DNA of 28,080 nucleotides from an uncultured Burkholderiaceae bacterium (GTDB lineage Bacteria > Pseudomonadota > Gammaproteobacteria > Burkholderiales > Burkholderiaceae_C). The stretch covers positions 1 through 28,080 of the forward strand of contig CALIDR010000148.1 of NCBI GenBank assembly GCA_938022295.1, given 5' to 3'. Shown here piece after piece: positions 1 to 8,921 of the stretch. Made by a program: the position numbers and the translations under genes. Below the pieces are notes generated by a model. The model ran no database searches and was not told where the DNA came from. It was given only the letters and a program-made list of their open reading frames with translations. Position 1 is the first letter of the stretch. Every line of letters begins with the position of its first letter.

Positions 1-2
1 CT

Positions 3-416
<414 letters not shown>

Positions 417-433
417 GGGCAGGGACAGCGACC

Positions 434-2746
434 ATGGTGGAGATCGAACTCGACGGCCGCAAGGTCAGCGTGCCCGAAGGCAGCATGGTGATGCACGCTG
501 CCGACGCGGCGGGCACCTACATCCCGCACTTCTGCTACCACCGCAAGCTCAGCATCGCGGCCAACTGCCGCATGTGCCTGGTCGAGATCGAGAAGGCGCC
601 CAAGCCGATGCCTGCGTGCGCGACGCCCGTCACGCAGGGCATGATCGTGCGCACGAAGAGCGACAAGGCCGTGAAGGCGCAGCAGGCGGTGATGGAGTTC
701 CTGCTCATCAACCACCCGCTCGACTGCCCGATCTGCGACCAGGGCGGCGAGTGCCAGCTGCAGGACCTCGCCGTCGGCTACGGCGGCTCCGCCTCGCGCT
801 ACACCGAGGAAAAGCGCGTCGTGTTCCCGAAGGACGTCGGGCCGCTGATCTCGATGGAGGAGATGAGCCGCTGCATCCACTGCACGCGGTGCGTGCGCTT
901 CGGGCAGGAGATCGCCGGCGTGATGGAGCTCGGCATGATCCACCGCGGCGAGCACTCGGAGATCACGACGATCACCGGCGGCAGCGTCGACAGCGAGCTG
1001 TCGGGCAACATGATCGACATCTGCCCGGTCGGCGCGCTGACGAGCAAGCCGTTCCGCTACCGTGCACGCACCTGGGAGCTCAGCCGCCGCAAGAGCGTGA
1101 GCCCGCACGACAGCACCGGCGCCAACCTGATCGTGCAGGTCAAGGCCAACCAGGTGCTGCGCGTCGTGCCGCTGGAGAACGAGGCGGTCAACGAGTGCTG
1201 GATCGCCGACCGCGACCGCTTCTCGTACGAGGCGCTGAACACCGACCGCCGGCTGACGGCGCCGATGATCCGGCAGGACGGCGTCTGGCGCGCGGTCGAC
1301 TGGACCACGGCGCTCGACTACGTCGCCGACGGGCTCAAGCGCATCCGCGCCGAGTTCGGGCCGCAGGGCATCGGCGCGCTCGGCTCGCCTTCGGCCACCG
1401 TCGAGGAACTGCACCTGCTCGCCAAGCTCGTGCGCGCCCTCGGCAGCGACAACGTCGACCACCGCACGCGCCACGCCGACTTCACGCCACCGCAGGGCAT
1501 CCGCTGGCTCGGCATGCCGATCGCCGAGCTGTCGACGCTGCAGCGCGTGTTCGTGATCGGCTCGTTCCTGCGCAAGGACCATCCGCTGTTCGCGCAGCGC
1601 ATCCGCCAGGCGGTGCGCCACGGCGCCGAAGTGGCGAGCCTGAACGCGGTGCACGACGACTGGGCGATGCCGGTGGCGCACCGGCTCACCGCCGCGCCGG
1701 GCGGCTGGCTGCAGGCGCTCGCCGACGTCGCCGCCGCGGTGGCCGCGCGCACCGGGGCGACGCCGCCGCTTGCGGGCACCGCGACGGCGCAGGCCGACGC
1801 CGTCGCCGCCTCGCTGCTCGGTGGCGAGCGCAAGGCCATCCTGCTCGGCAACGCGGCGCAGTGGCACCCGCAGGCCACCGCGCTGCTCGGCCTGGCGAAC
1901 TGGATCGGGGCGCAGGCCGGCGCGTGCGTGGGCGTGCTCGGCGAGGCCGGCAACGCGATCGGCGCCCACTGGGCCGGCGCGCTGCCGAAGGCTGGCGGTC
2001 TGCACGCCGGCCAGATGCTCGCCCAGCCGATGAAGGCGCTGCTGCTGCTCAGCGTCGAGCCCGCGTTCGACGCCGCCGACCCGGCGGCCGCGGCCGCGGC
2101 GCTGCGCGGCTCGGGGATGGTCGTCGCGCTGACGGCGTTCAACGACGCCGTGGTCGAACACGCCGACGTGATGCTGCCGATCGCGCCGTTCACCGAGACG
2201 CCGGGCACGTTCGTCAACGCCGAAGGCCGCGTGCAGAGCTTCCACGCCGTCGTCAAGCCGCTCGGCGAGGCGCGACCGGCGTGGAAGGTGCTGCGCGTGC
2301 TGGGCAACCTGCTCGGCCTGCCTGGCTTCGAGCAGGAGACGATCGACGACGTGCGCGCCGAGGCGCTGCCCGATGCGGCGGCGCTCGCGGCACGGCTCGA
2401 CAACGCGGCGCCGGTGCCGACGCCGGCAGCACCGCCGGCGGCGGGGCTGGAGCGCATCGCCGACGTGCCGATCTACTGCACCGACCCGATCGTGCGGCGC
2501 GCGCCGTCGCTGCAGAAGACCGCCGACGCGGCGCCGCCGGTGGCCGCGCTGCCGAGCGCGCTGTGGCGCGAGCTCGGCCTCGTGCCCGGCGACCGGGTGC
2601 GCGTGCGCCAGGGCGCCGCGAGCGTCGTGCTGCCCGCGCGCGAGGAGCCCACGCTCGCGGCCACCGCGGTGCGCGTGGCCGCCGGCCACGCCGACACGGC
2701 CGCGCTCGGCGCGATGTTCGGGCCGATCGCGGTGGAGAAGGCCTGA
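434..2746 (+). CDS. nuoG: NADH-quinone oxidoreductase subunit G (NuoG)
   Basis: Peripheral complex I subunit, 770 aa, carrying several Fe-S clusters between NuoF and NuoI. Visible ligands are Cys34, 45, 48 and 62 of the plant-ferredoxin-like [2Fe-2S] cluster; His94, Cys98, 101 and 107 of the His-ligated cluster (HPLDCPICDQGGEC); and Cys147, 150, 153 and 197 of a [4Fe-4S] cluster. The rest is the molybdopterin-oxidoreductase-like fold without a cofactor site. The extra N7 cluster motif known from E. coli and Thermus is not seen, and the protein is shorter than E. coli NuoG (about 908 aa), as expected in this lineage. The ATG at 434 is chosen because the protein then begins with the ferredoxin domain (MVEIELDGRK). 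Confidence 0.97.
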   Translation: MVEIELDGRKVSVPEGSMVMHAADAAGTYIPHFCYHRKLSIAANCRMCLVEIEKAPKPMPACATPVTQGMIVRTKSDKAVKAQQAVMEFLLINHPLDCPICDQGGECQLQDLAVGYGGSASRYTEEKRVVFPKDVGPLISMEEMSRCIHCTRCVRFGQEIAGVMELGMIHRGEHSEITTITGGSVDSELSGNMIDICPVGALTSKPFRYRARTWELSRRKSVSPHDSTGANLIVQVKANQVLRVVPLENEAVNECWIADRDRFSYEALNTDRRLTAPMIRQDGVWRAVDWTTALDYVADGLKRIRAEFGPQGIGALGSPSATVEELHLLAKLVRALGSDNVDHRTRHADFTPPQGIRWLGMPIAELSTLQRVFVIGSFLRKDHPLFAQRIRQAVRHGAEVASLNAVHDDWAMPVAHRLTAAPGGWLQALADVAAAVAARTGATPPLAGTATAQADAVAASLLGGERKAILLGNAAQWHPQATALLGLANWIGAQAGACVGVLGEAGNAIGAHWAGALPKAGGLHAGQMLAQPMKALLLLSVEPAFDAADPAAAAAALRGSGMVVALTAFNDAVVEHADVMLPIAPFTETPGTFVNAEGRVQSFHAVVKPLGEARPAWKVLRVLGNLLGLPGFEQETIDDVRAEALPDAAALAARLDNAAPVPTPAAPPAAGLERIADVPIYCTDPIVRRAPSLQKTADAAPPVAALPSALWRELGLVPGDRVRVRQGAASVVLPAREEPTLAATAVRVAAGHADTAALGAMFGPIAVEKA

Positions 2747-2748
2747 CC

Positions 2749-3816
2749 ATGTTCGAACCCGTCCATCAGATCGGCGAGGCGGCGCTCGGCAGCGGCGGCT
2801 GGGCCGTCGTCTGGAACCTCGTCAAGATCGTCGCGCTGCTGCTGCCGCTGATGATCTGCGTGGCGTACCTCACGCTGTGGGAGCGCAAGGGCATCGGCTA
2901 CACGCAGATCCGGCTCGGCCCCAACCGCATCGGCCCGGGCGGGCTGCTGCAGCCGATCGCCGATGCCGTCAAGCTGATCTTCAAGGAGATCATCCGCCCC
3001 ACCGCGGCCAACAAGGGGCTGTTCTTCCTCGGGCCGATCATGACGATCATGCCGGCGCTCGCGGCGTGGGCGGTGATCCCCTTCGGCCCCGAGGTCGCGC
3101 TGGCCAACATCAACGCCGGGCTGCTGTTCATCATGGCGATCACCTCGCTCGAGGTCTACGGCGTCATCATCGCCGGCTGGGCGAGCAACTCGAAGTACGC
3201 TTTCCTCGGCGCGCTGCGCGCCTCGGCGCAGATGGTCAGCTACGAGATCGCGATGGGCTTCGCGCTCGTCGTCGTGCTGATGGTCTCGGCGAGCATGAAC
3301 CTCACCGAGATCGTGCTCGCCCAGGGCCGCGGCACGTTCGCCGAGATGGGGCTGAACTTCCTGTCGTGGAACTGGCTGCCGCTGCTGCCCATCTTCCTCG
3401 TCTACTTCATCGCCGGCCTGGCGGAAACCAACCGCCACCCGTTCGACGTCGTCGAGGGCGAGAGCGAGATCGTCGCCGGCCACATGATCGAGTACTCGGG
3501 GATGAGCTTCGCGATGTTCTTCCTCGCCGAGTACGCGAACATGATCCTCGTCAGCACGCTGTGCGTGATCATGTTCCTCGGCGGCTGGCTGCCGCCGATC
3601 GACTCGCCGGTCTTCAACGCGATCCCGGGCTGGATCTGGCTGGCGCTGAAGACGTTCGTCGTCGTCACGATGTTCCTCTGGGTGCGGGCCACGTTCCCGC
3701 GCTTCCGCTACGACCAGATCATGCGCCTGGGCTGGAAGATCTTCATCCCGGTCACGCTGGTGTGGCTCGTCGTCGTCGGGCTGTGGATCCAGTCGCCGTG
3801 GAACATCTGGAAATGA
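2749..3816 (+). CDS. nuoH: NADH-quinone oxidoreductase subunit H (NuoH)
   Basis: Membrane subunit, 355 aa, that forms part of the quinone-binding chamber and links the peripheral arm to the proton-pumping arm. About eight hydrophobic helices are visible. Family motifs are LWERKGIGYTQIRLGPNRIG near residue 43 and ETNRHPFDVVEGESEIVAG near residue 226, rich in the conserved acidic residues of the loop facing the quinone site. The ATG is two bases after the nuoG stop, with GGAG in the end of nuoG acting as ribosome binding site, so translation is probably coupled. Confidence 0.97.
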   Translation: MFEPVHQIGEAALGSGGWAVVWNLVKIVALLLPLMICVAYLTLWERKGIGYTQIRLGPNRIGPGGLLQPIADAVKLIFKEIIRPTAANKGLFFLGPIMTIMPALAAWAVIPFGPEVALANINAGLLFIMAITSLEVYGVIIAGWASNSKYAFLGALRASAQMVSYEIAMGFALVVVLMVSASMNLTEIVLAQGRGTFAEMGLNFLSWNWLPLLPIFLVYFIAGLAETNRHPFDVVEGESEIVAGHMIEYSGMSFAMFFLAEYANMILVSTLCVIMFLGGWLPPIDSPVFNAIPGWIWLALKTFVVVTMFLWVRATFPRFRYDQIMRLGWKIFIPVTLVWLVVVGLWIQSPWNIWK

Positions 3817-3828
3817 GGAGGCGCTGAG

Positions 3829-4317
3829 ATGTCGGCGGTCAAGGACTTCTTCTCCAGCTTCCTGCTGCTAGAGCTGTTCAAGGGCATGGCGCTGACCGGG
3901 CGCCACTTCCTGCGCAAGAACATCACGATCCAGTTCCCGGAGGAGAAGACGCCCCTGTCGCCGCGCTTCCGCGGCCTGCACGCGCTGCGCCGCTACGACA
4001 ACGGCGAGGAACGCTGCATCGCCTGCAAGCTGTGCGAGGCGGTGTGCCCGGCGATGGCGATCACGATCGAGTCCGACGTGCGCGCCGACGGCACGCGGCG
4101 CACGACGCGCTACGACATCGACCTGACGAAGTGCATCTTCTGCGGCTTCTGCGAGGAGAGCTGCCCCGTCGACTCGATCGTCGAGACGCACATCTTCGAG
4201 TACCACGGCGAGAAGCGCGGCGACCTGTACTTCACGAAGGACATGCTGCTCGCGGTCGGCGACCGCTACGAACGCGAGATCGCCGCCGCCAAGGAGGCCG
4301 ACGCGCCCTACCGCTGA
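3829..4317 (+). CDS. nuoI: NADH-quinone oxidoreductase subunit I (NuoI)
   Basis: Peripheral subunit, 162 aa, with two [4Fe-4S] clusters (N6a and N6b) that hand electrons to the cluster next to the quinone site. Both ferredoxin motifs are complete: Cys63, 66, 69, 73 (CIACKLCEAVCP) and Cys102, 105, 108, 112 (CIFCGFCEESCP). The N-terminal amphipathic stretch attaches it to the membrane arm. A strong AGGAGG at 3816-3821, seven bases before the ATG, fixes the start. It lies 12 bases after nuoH. Confidence 0.97.
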   Translation: MSAVKDFFSSFLLLELFKGMALTGRHFLRKNITIQFPEEKTPLSPRFRGLHALRRYDNGEERCIACKLCEAVCPAMAITIESDVRADGTRRTTRYDIDLTKCIFCGFCEESCPVDSIVETHIFEYHGEKRGDLYFTKDMLLAVGDRYEREIAAAKEADAPYR

Positions 4318-4391
4318 GCGTCGCCCGCCCGCCCCGCCCAGGCGCCGCCGGCCGTACGCGCGCGCCGGGGCCGTTTCGCGGCCACGAGACC

Positions 4392-5030
4392 ATGGACACC
4401 ACCACCGCGCTCTTCTACACCTTCTCGATCGTGCTGCTGTTCGCGGCTTTCCGCGTCATCACGGCGCGCAGCACGGTACACGCGGCGCTGTTCCTCGTGC
4501 TCGCGTTCTTCAGCGCCGCATGCGTGTGGATGCTGCTGGAGGCCGAGTTCCTCGCCATCGCGCTGGTGCTCGTCTACATCGGCGCCGTGATGGTGCTGTT
4601 CCTCTTCGTCGTGATGATGCTCGACATCAATACCGACAAGTTCCGTGAGGGCTTCTGGAAGCACTTCCCGCTCGCGGGCGTCGTCGGCGCGGTGATCGCG
4701 CTCGAGATGGCGCTCGTGCTGATGGGCGGGTTCGACCTGCCGCAGGCGCCCGAGCCCGATCCCGCGCTCGTCGCCATGGGCAACACGAAGGTGCTCGGCA
4801 TCGAGATCTACACGCACTACCTCTACCCGCTGCAGATCGCCGCCGTCGTGCTGCTGGTGGCGATCGTCGCCGCGATCGCTCTGACGCTGCGCCGGCGCAA
4901 GGACAGCCGCTACCTCGACCCGGCCGAGCAGGTGCGGGCGCGCAAGGCCGACCGCGTGCGCCTGGTGCAGATGCCGCCGGTGGTCGACCGCCCGGCAGTC
5001 GCCAAGAGTGCCGAGGAGGGCAAGGCATGA
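4392..5030 (+). CDS. nuoJ: NADH-quinone oxidoreductase subunit J (NuoJ)
   Basis: Small membrane subunit of complex I, 212 aa. Five hydrophobic helices are visible, including the conserved segment LVYIGAVMVLFLFVVMMLDI around residues 58-77, the helix with a pi-bulge that couples quinone chemistry to proton transfer. The C-terminal 45 residues are charged and cytoplasmic. The ATG at 4392 is chosen because the first helix (FYTFSIVLLFAAFRV) begins right after it. There is a 74-base gap after nuoI. Its TGA overlaps the nuoK ATG as ATGA (four bases), so the two are probably translationally coupled. Confidence 0.96.
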   Translation: MDTTTALFYTFSIVLLFAAFRVITARSTVHAALFLVLAFFSAACVWMLLEAEFLAIALVLVYIGAVMVLFLFVVMMLDINTDKFREGFWKHFPLAGVVGAVIALEMALVLMGGFDLPQAPEPDPALVAMGNTKVLGIEIYTHYLYPLQIAAVVLLVAIVAAIALTLRRRKDSRYLDPAEQVRARKADRVRLVQMPPVVDRPAVAKSAEEGKA

Positions 5031-5341
5031 TCGGTCCCGTCACGCTCGGCCACTTCCTGTCGCTCGGCGCGATCCTGTTCGCGCTGTCGGTGATCGGCAT
5101 CTTCCTCAACCGCCGCAACCTGATCGTGCTGCTGATGGCGATCGAGCTGATGCTGCTCGCCGTCAACATGAACTTCGTCGCCTTCTCGCACTACCTCGGC
5201 GACATGGCGGGCCAGGTGTTCGTGTTCTTCATCCTCACGGTGGCCGCCGCCGAGTCGGCGATCGGGCTGGCGATCCTGGTCGTGCTGTTCCGCAACCGGG
5301 CGTCGATCGCGGTCGAGGAACTCGACACCCTGAAGGGCTGA
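5027..5341 (+). CDS. nuoK: NADH-quinone oxidoreductase subunit K (NuoK)
   Basis: Small antiporter-like membrane subunit, 104 aa, three transmembrane helices. It carries the two membrane-buried glutamates of the family: one in LLMAIELMLLAVNMNF (residues 35-50) and one in ILTVAAAESAIGLAI (about 64-78), both needed for proton translocation in characterised homologues. The length is typical (about 100 aa). It overlaps nuoJ by four bases and ends seven bases before nuoL. Confidence 0.97.
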   Translation: MIGPVTLGHFLSLGAILFALSVIGIFLNRRNLIVLLMAIELMLLAVNMNFVAFSHYLGDMAGQVFVFFILTVAAAESAIGLAILVVLFRNRASIAVEELDTLKG

Positions 5342-5348
5342 CCGCGCC

Positions 5349-7394
5349 ATGGCTGCCGAACTGAACCCCACCACGCTGCTCGCGATCCCGCTCGCGCCGC
5401 TCGCGGGCGCGATCGTCGCCGGCCTGTTCGGCCGCGCCGTCGGCCGGCGCGGCGCCCACGTGTTCACGATCCTCGGCGTCGCGATCTCGTTCGTGCTGTC
5501 GGCGCTCGTGCTGCGCGACGTCGCGGTCGACGGCGCGCGCTTCGACGCCACGATCTACGAGTGGATGGTGATCGGCGGCCTGAAGATGGAAGTCGGCTTC
5601 CTCGTCGACGGGCTGACGGCGATGATGATGTGCGTCGTCACGTTCGTGTCGCTGATGGTGCACGTCTACACCATCGGCTACATGGAGGACGACCCGGGCT
5701 ACCAGCGCTTCTTCGCCTACATCAGCCTGTTCACGTTCTCGATGCTGATGCTCGTGATGAGCAACAACTTCCTGCAGCTGTTCTTCGGCTGGGAGGCGGT
5801 GGGGCTCGTCAGCTACCTGCTGATCGGCTTCTGGTACAAGAGGCCGACGGCGATCTTCGCCAACCTGAAGGCCTTCCTGGTCAACCGGGTGGGCGACTTC
5901 GGCTTCATCCTCGGCATCGGGCTGATCGTCGCCTACGCCGGCACGCTGAACTACGGGGAGGCGTTCGCGAAGGCCGACGAGCTCGCCGCGCTGACCTTTC
6001 CCGGCACCGACTGGATGCTGATCACGGTCGCGTGCGTGTGCCTGTTCATCGGCGCGATGGGCAAGAGCGCGCAGTTCCCGCTGCACGTGTGGCTGCCCGA
6101 CTCGATGGAGGGCCCGACGCCGATCTCGGCGCTGATCCACGCCGCGACGATGGTCACCGCCGGCATCTTCATGGTCGCGCGGATGAGCCCGCTGTTCGAG
6201 CTGTCGGACGCCGCGCTCAACTTCGTGCTCGTGATCGGCGCGATCACGGCGCTGTTCATGGGGTTCCTCGGCATCGTGCAGAACGACATCAAGCGCGTCG
6301 TCGCGTACTCGACGCTGTCGCAGCTCGGCTACATGACGGTGGCGCTCGGCGCCAGCGCCTACTCGGTGGCGGTGTTCCACCTGATGACGCACGCCTTCTT
6401 CAAGGCGCTGCTGTTCCTCGCCGCGGGCAGCGTGATCATCGGCATGCACCACGACCAGGACATCCGCAACATGGGCGGCCTGCGCCGATACATGCCGATC
6501 ACGTGGATCACGGCGCTGCTCGGGTCGCTGGCGCTGATCGGCACGCCGCTGTTCTCCGGCTTCTACAGCAAGGACAGCATCATCATGGCGGTCGAGGCGA
6601 GCAACCTGCCCGGCACGCCGTTCGCGATCTTCGCCGTCGTGGCCGGCGTCTTCGTCACCGCGTTCTACTCGTTCCGCATGTACTTCCTCGTCTTCCACGG
6701 CGAGGAGCGCTTCCGCCACAAGCCGTTCCCGCCCGAGGCGCACGACGACGAGCACGCCCACGACGATCACGGCGACCACGGCGGGCATCACGACGCGACG
6801 CCGCACGAGTCGCCGTGGGTCGTGACCGCGCCGCTCGTCCTGCTCGCGATCCCCTCGGTCGTCATCGGCTACCTCACGATCGGGCCGATGCTGTTCGGCG
6901 ACTTCCTCGCCGACGCGATCACCGTCGACACCGCGCGCCACCCGGCGATGGCCACGCTCGCCGCCGAGTTCCACGGCGCCGCGGCGATGGCGCTGCACGG
7001 CCTGCAGACGCTGCCGTTCTGGCTCGCGCTGGCCGGCGTCGTCACCGCGTGGTGGTTCTACCTGAAGCAGCCGTCGATCCCGGCGGCGATCAAGGCGCGC
7101 TTCGCGGGCGTGCACCGCGTGCTCGAGAACAAGTACTACATGGACTGGTTCAACGAGAACGTGATCGCGCCGGCCGCGCGCGCGCTCGGCTCGGGGCTGT
7201 GGAAGGGCGGCGACGTCGGGATCATCGACGGCCTGATCAACGGCAGCGCGCGCCTCGTCGGCGCCATCGCCAGCGCGGCGCGCGGCGTGCAGACCGGGCA
7301 CCTCTACTGGTACGCGCTGGTGATGATCCTCGGCGTGTTCGTGCTGATGACGTGGCAGCTGTGGCCGCACCTGACGAGCCTGTTCGGCCGTTGA
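5349..7394 (+). CDS. nuoL: NADH-quinone oxidoreductase subunit L (NuoL)
   Basis: Largest antiporter-like proton-pumping subunit, 681 aa, with about 16 helices and the long lateral helix at the C-terminal end. The key glutamate is in FFGWEAVGLVSYLLIGFW (near residue 147), and the key lysine and histidines are in GKSAQFPLHVWLPDSMEGPT (near residue 237) and in the HAFFKALLFL segment. A histidine/aspartate-rich hydrophilic loop (about nine His between residues 460 and 486) interrupts the membrane part. The ATG lies seven bases after nuoK. Confidence 0.97.
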   Translation: MAAELNPTTLLAIPLAPLAGAIVAGLFGRAVGRRGAHVFTILGVAISFVLSALVLRDVAVDGARFDATIYEWMVIGGLKMEVGFLVDGLTAMMMCVVTFVSLMVHVYTIGYMEDDPGYQRFFAYISLFTFSMLMLVMSNNFLQLFFGWEAVGLVSYLLIGFWYKRPTAIFANLKAFLVNRVGDFGFILGIGLIVAYAGTLNYGEAFAKADELAALTFPGTDWMLITVACVCLFIGAMGKSAQFPLHVWLPDSMEGPTPISALIHAATMVTAGIFMVARMSPLFELSDAALNFVLVIGAITALFMGFLGIVQNDIKRVVAYSTLSQLGYMTVALGASAYSVAVFHLMTHAFFKALLFLAAGSVIIGMHHDQDIRNMGGLRRYMPITWITALLGSLALIGTPLFSGFYSKDSIIMAVEASNLPGTPFAIFAVVAGVFVTAFYSFRMYFLVFHGEERFRHKPFPPEAHDDEHAHDDHGDHGGHHDATPHESPWVVTAPLVLLAIPSVVIGYLTIGPMLFGDFLADAITVDTARHPAMATLAAEFHGAAAMALHGLQTLPFWLALAGVVTAWWFYLKQPSIPAAIKARFAGVHRVLENKYYMDWFNENVIAPAARALGSGLWKGGDVGIIDGLINGSARLVGAIASAARGVQTGHLYWYALVMILGVFVLMTWQLWPHLTSLFGR

Positions 7395-7426
7395 CCTGAA
7401 CGACGCGCCAGGCGGAGAACGACGAC

Positions 7427-8902
7427 ATGAGTTTGCTGAGTGTGGCCATCTGGCTGCCGATCGCGGTGGGCACGGTGCTGCTGGCGCTGGGCCGCGACGA
7501 GTACCGCGATGCGGTGCGCTGGTTCGCGCTCGTCGGCGCGATCGCCGGTTTTTTGGTCACGATCCCGCTCGTCACCGGCTTCGACACCTCGACCGCGGCG
7601 ATGCAGTTCGAGGAGCGGCTGCCGTGGATCGAGCGCTTCAACGTCCACTACCACCTCGGCGTCGACGGCATCTCGGTGTGGTTCGTGCTGCTGACCGCCT
7701 TCATCACGATCATCGTCGTGATCTCGGCGTGGGAGGTCATCACCGAGCGCGTGAATCATTACATGGGCGCGTTCCTGATCCTGTCGGGGCTGATGATCGG
7801 CGTCTTCGCGGCGCTCGACGGGCTGCTGTTCTACGTGTTCTTCGAGGCCACGCTGATCCCGATGTACATCATCATCGGCGTGTGGGGCGGGCCGAGGCGG
7901 GTCTACGCGGCGTTCAAGTTCTTCCTCTACACGCTGCTCGGCTCGCTGCTGATGCTGATCGCGCTGATCTACCTGTACTGGAAGTCCGGCGGCAGCTTCT
8001 CGATCCTCGACTGGCACCAGCTCCCGATCCCGATGACGGCGCAGGCGCTGCTGTTCTTCGCCTTCTTCGCCGCGTTCTCGGTCAAGGTGCCGATGTGGCC
8101 GGTGCACACCTGGTTGCCCGACGCCCACGTCGAGGCGCCCACCGGCGGCTCGGTGGTGCTGGCGGCGATCATGCTCAAGCTCGGCGCCTACGGCTTCCTG
8201 CGCTTCTCGATGCCGATCGCGCCCGACGCCTCGCGCGAGTACGCCTGGTTCATCGTCGCGCTGAGCCTGGTGGCGGTGGTCTACATCGGGCTGGTCGCGC
8301 TCGTGCAGCGCGACATGAAGAAGCTCGTGGCCTACTCGTCGGTGGCCCACATGGGCTTCGTGACGCTCGGCTTCTTCCTCTTCAACGAGTTGGGCGTGGC
8401 CGGCGGCATCGTGCAGATGATCGCCCACGGCTTCGTCTCCGGCGCGATGTTCCTGTGCATCGGCGTGCTCTACGACCGCGTGCACTCGCGCGAGATCGCC
8501 GACTACGGCGGCGTCGTCAACACGATGCCCCGGTTCGCCGCCTTCGCGGTGCTGTTCGCGATGGCCAACTGCGGCCTGCCGGGCACGGCAGGGTTCGTCG
8601 GCGAGTGGATGGTGATCCTCGGCGCCGTGCAGGTGAACTTCTGGCTCGGCCTGCTGGCGGCGACGACGCTGATCTTCGGCGCCGCCTACACGCTGTGGAT
8701 GGTCAAGCGCGTCTACTTCGGCGCCGTCGCCAACGACAACGTCAAGGCCCTCGTCGACATCGACCGCCGCGAGTTCGCGATGCTCGCGATCCTCGCCGCC
8801 GCCGTGCTGTGGATGGGCGTGTACCCGAAGCCGTTCACCGACGTCATGCAGGCCTCGGTCACGCAGCTGCTCGACCACGTCGCGCTGTCCAAGCTCGACT
8901 GA
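7427..8902 (+). CDS. nuoM: NADH-quinone oxidoreductase subunit M (NuoM)
   Basis: Antiporter-like proton-pumping subunit of complex I, 491 aa, about 14 helices. Conserved signatures are FFEATLIPMYIIIGVWGG (essential Glu near residue 139), KVPMWPVHTWLPDAHVEAPT (Lys and His near residue 220) and DMKKLVAYSSVAHMG. GGAG at 7413-7416 precedes the ATG by 10 bases. It follows nuoL by 32 bases and precedes nuoN by 19. Length and motif order are those of intact NuoM. Confidence 0.97.
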   Translation: MSLLSVAIWLPIAVGTVLLALGRDEYRDAVRWFALVGAIAGFLVTIPLVTGFDTSTAAMQFEERLPWIERFNVHYHLGVDGISVWFVLLTAFITIIVVISAWEVITERVNHYMGAFLILSGLMIGVFAALDGLLFYVFFEATLIPMYIIIGVWGGPRRVYAAFKFFLYTLLGSLLMLIALIYLYWKSGGSFSILDWHQLPIPMTAQALLFFAFFAAFSVKVPMWPVHTWLPDAHVEAPTGGSVVLAAIMLKLGAYGFLRFSMPIAPDASREYAWFIVALSLVAVVYIGLVALVQRDMKKLVAYSSVAHMGFVTLGFFLFNELGVAGGIVQMIAHGFVSGAMFLCIGVLYDRVHSREIADYGGVVNTMPRFAAFAVLFAMANCGLPGTAGFVGEWMVILGAVQVNFWLGLLAATTLIFGAAYTLWMVKRVYFGAVANDNVKALVDIDRREFAMLAILAAAVLWMGVYPKPFTDVMQASVTQLLDHVALSKLD

Positions 8903-8921
8903 GGCGGCCGGAGCAACCCCG

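Noticed and set aside
434..2746. NuoG seeming to lack one Fe-S cluster (N7)
   Set aside because: N7 is present only in some bacteria (E. coli, Thermus); its absence is normal in most proteobacteria, so this is not an anomaly.
5235..7370. A 711-codon minus-strand open frame opposite nuoL
   Set aside because: Arg/Asp/His-rich antisense shadow of nuoL with no family resemblance; nuoL itself is intact with all key residues.
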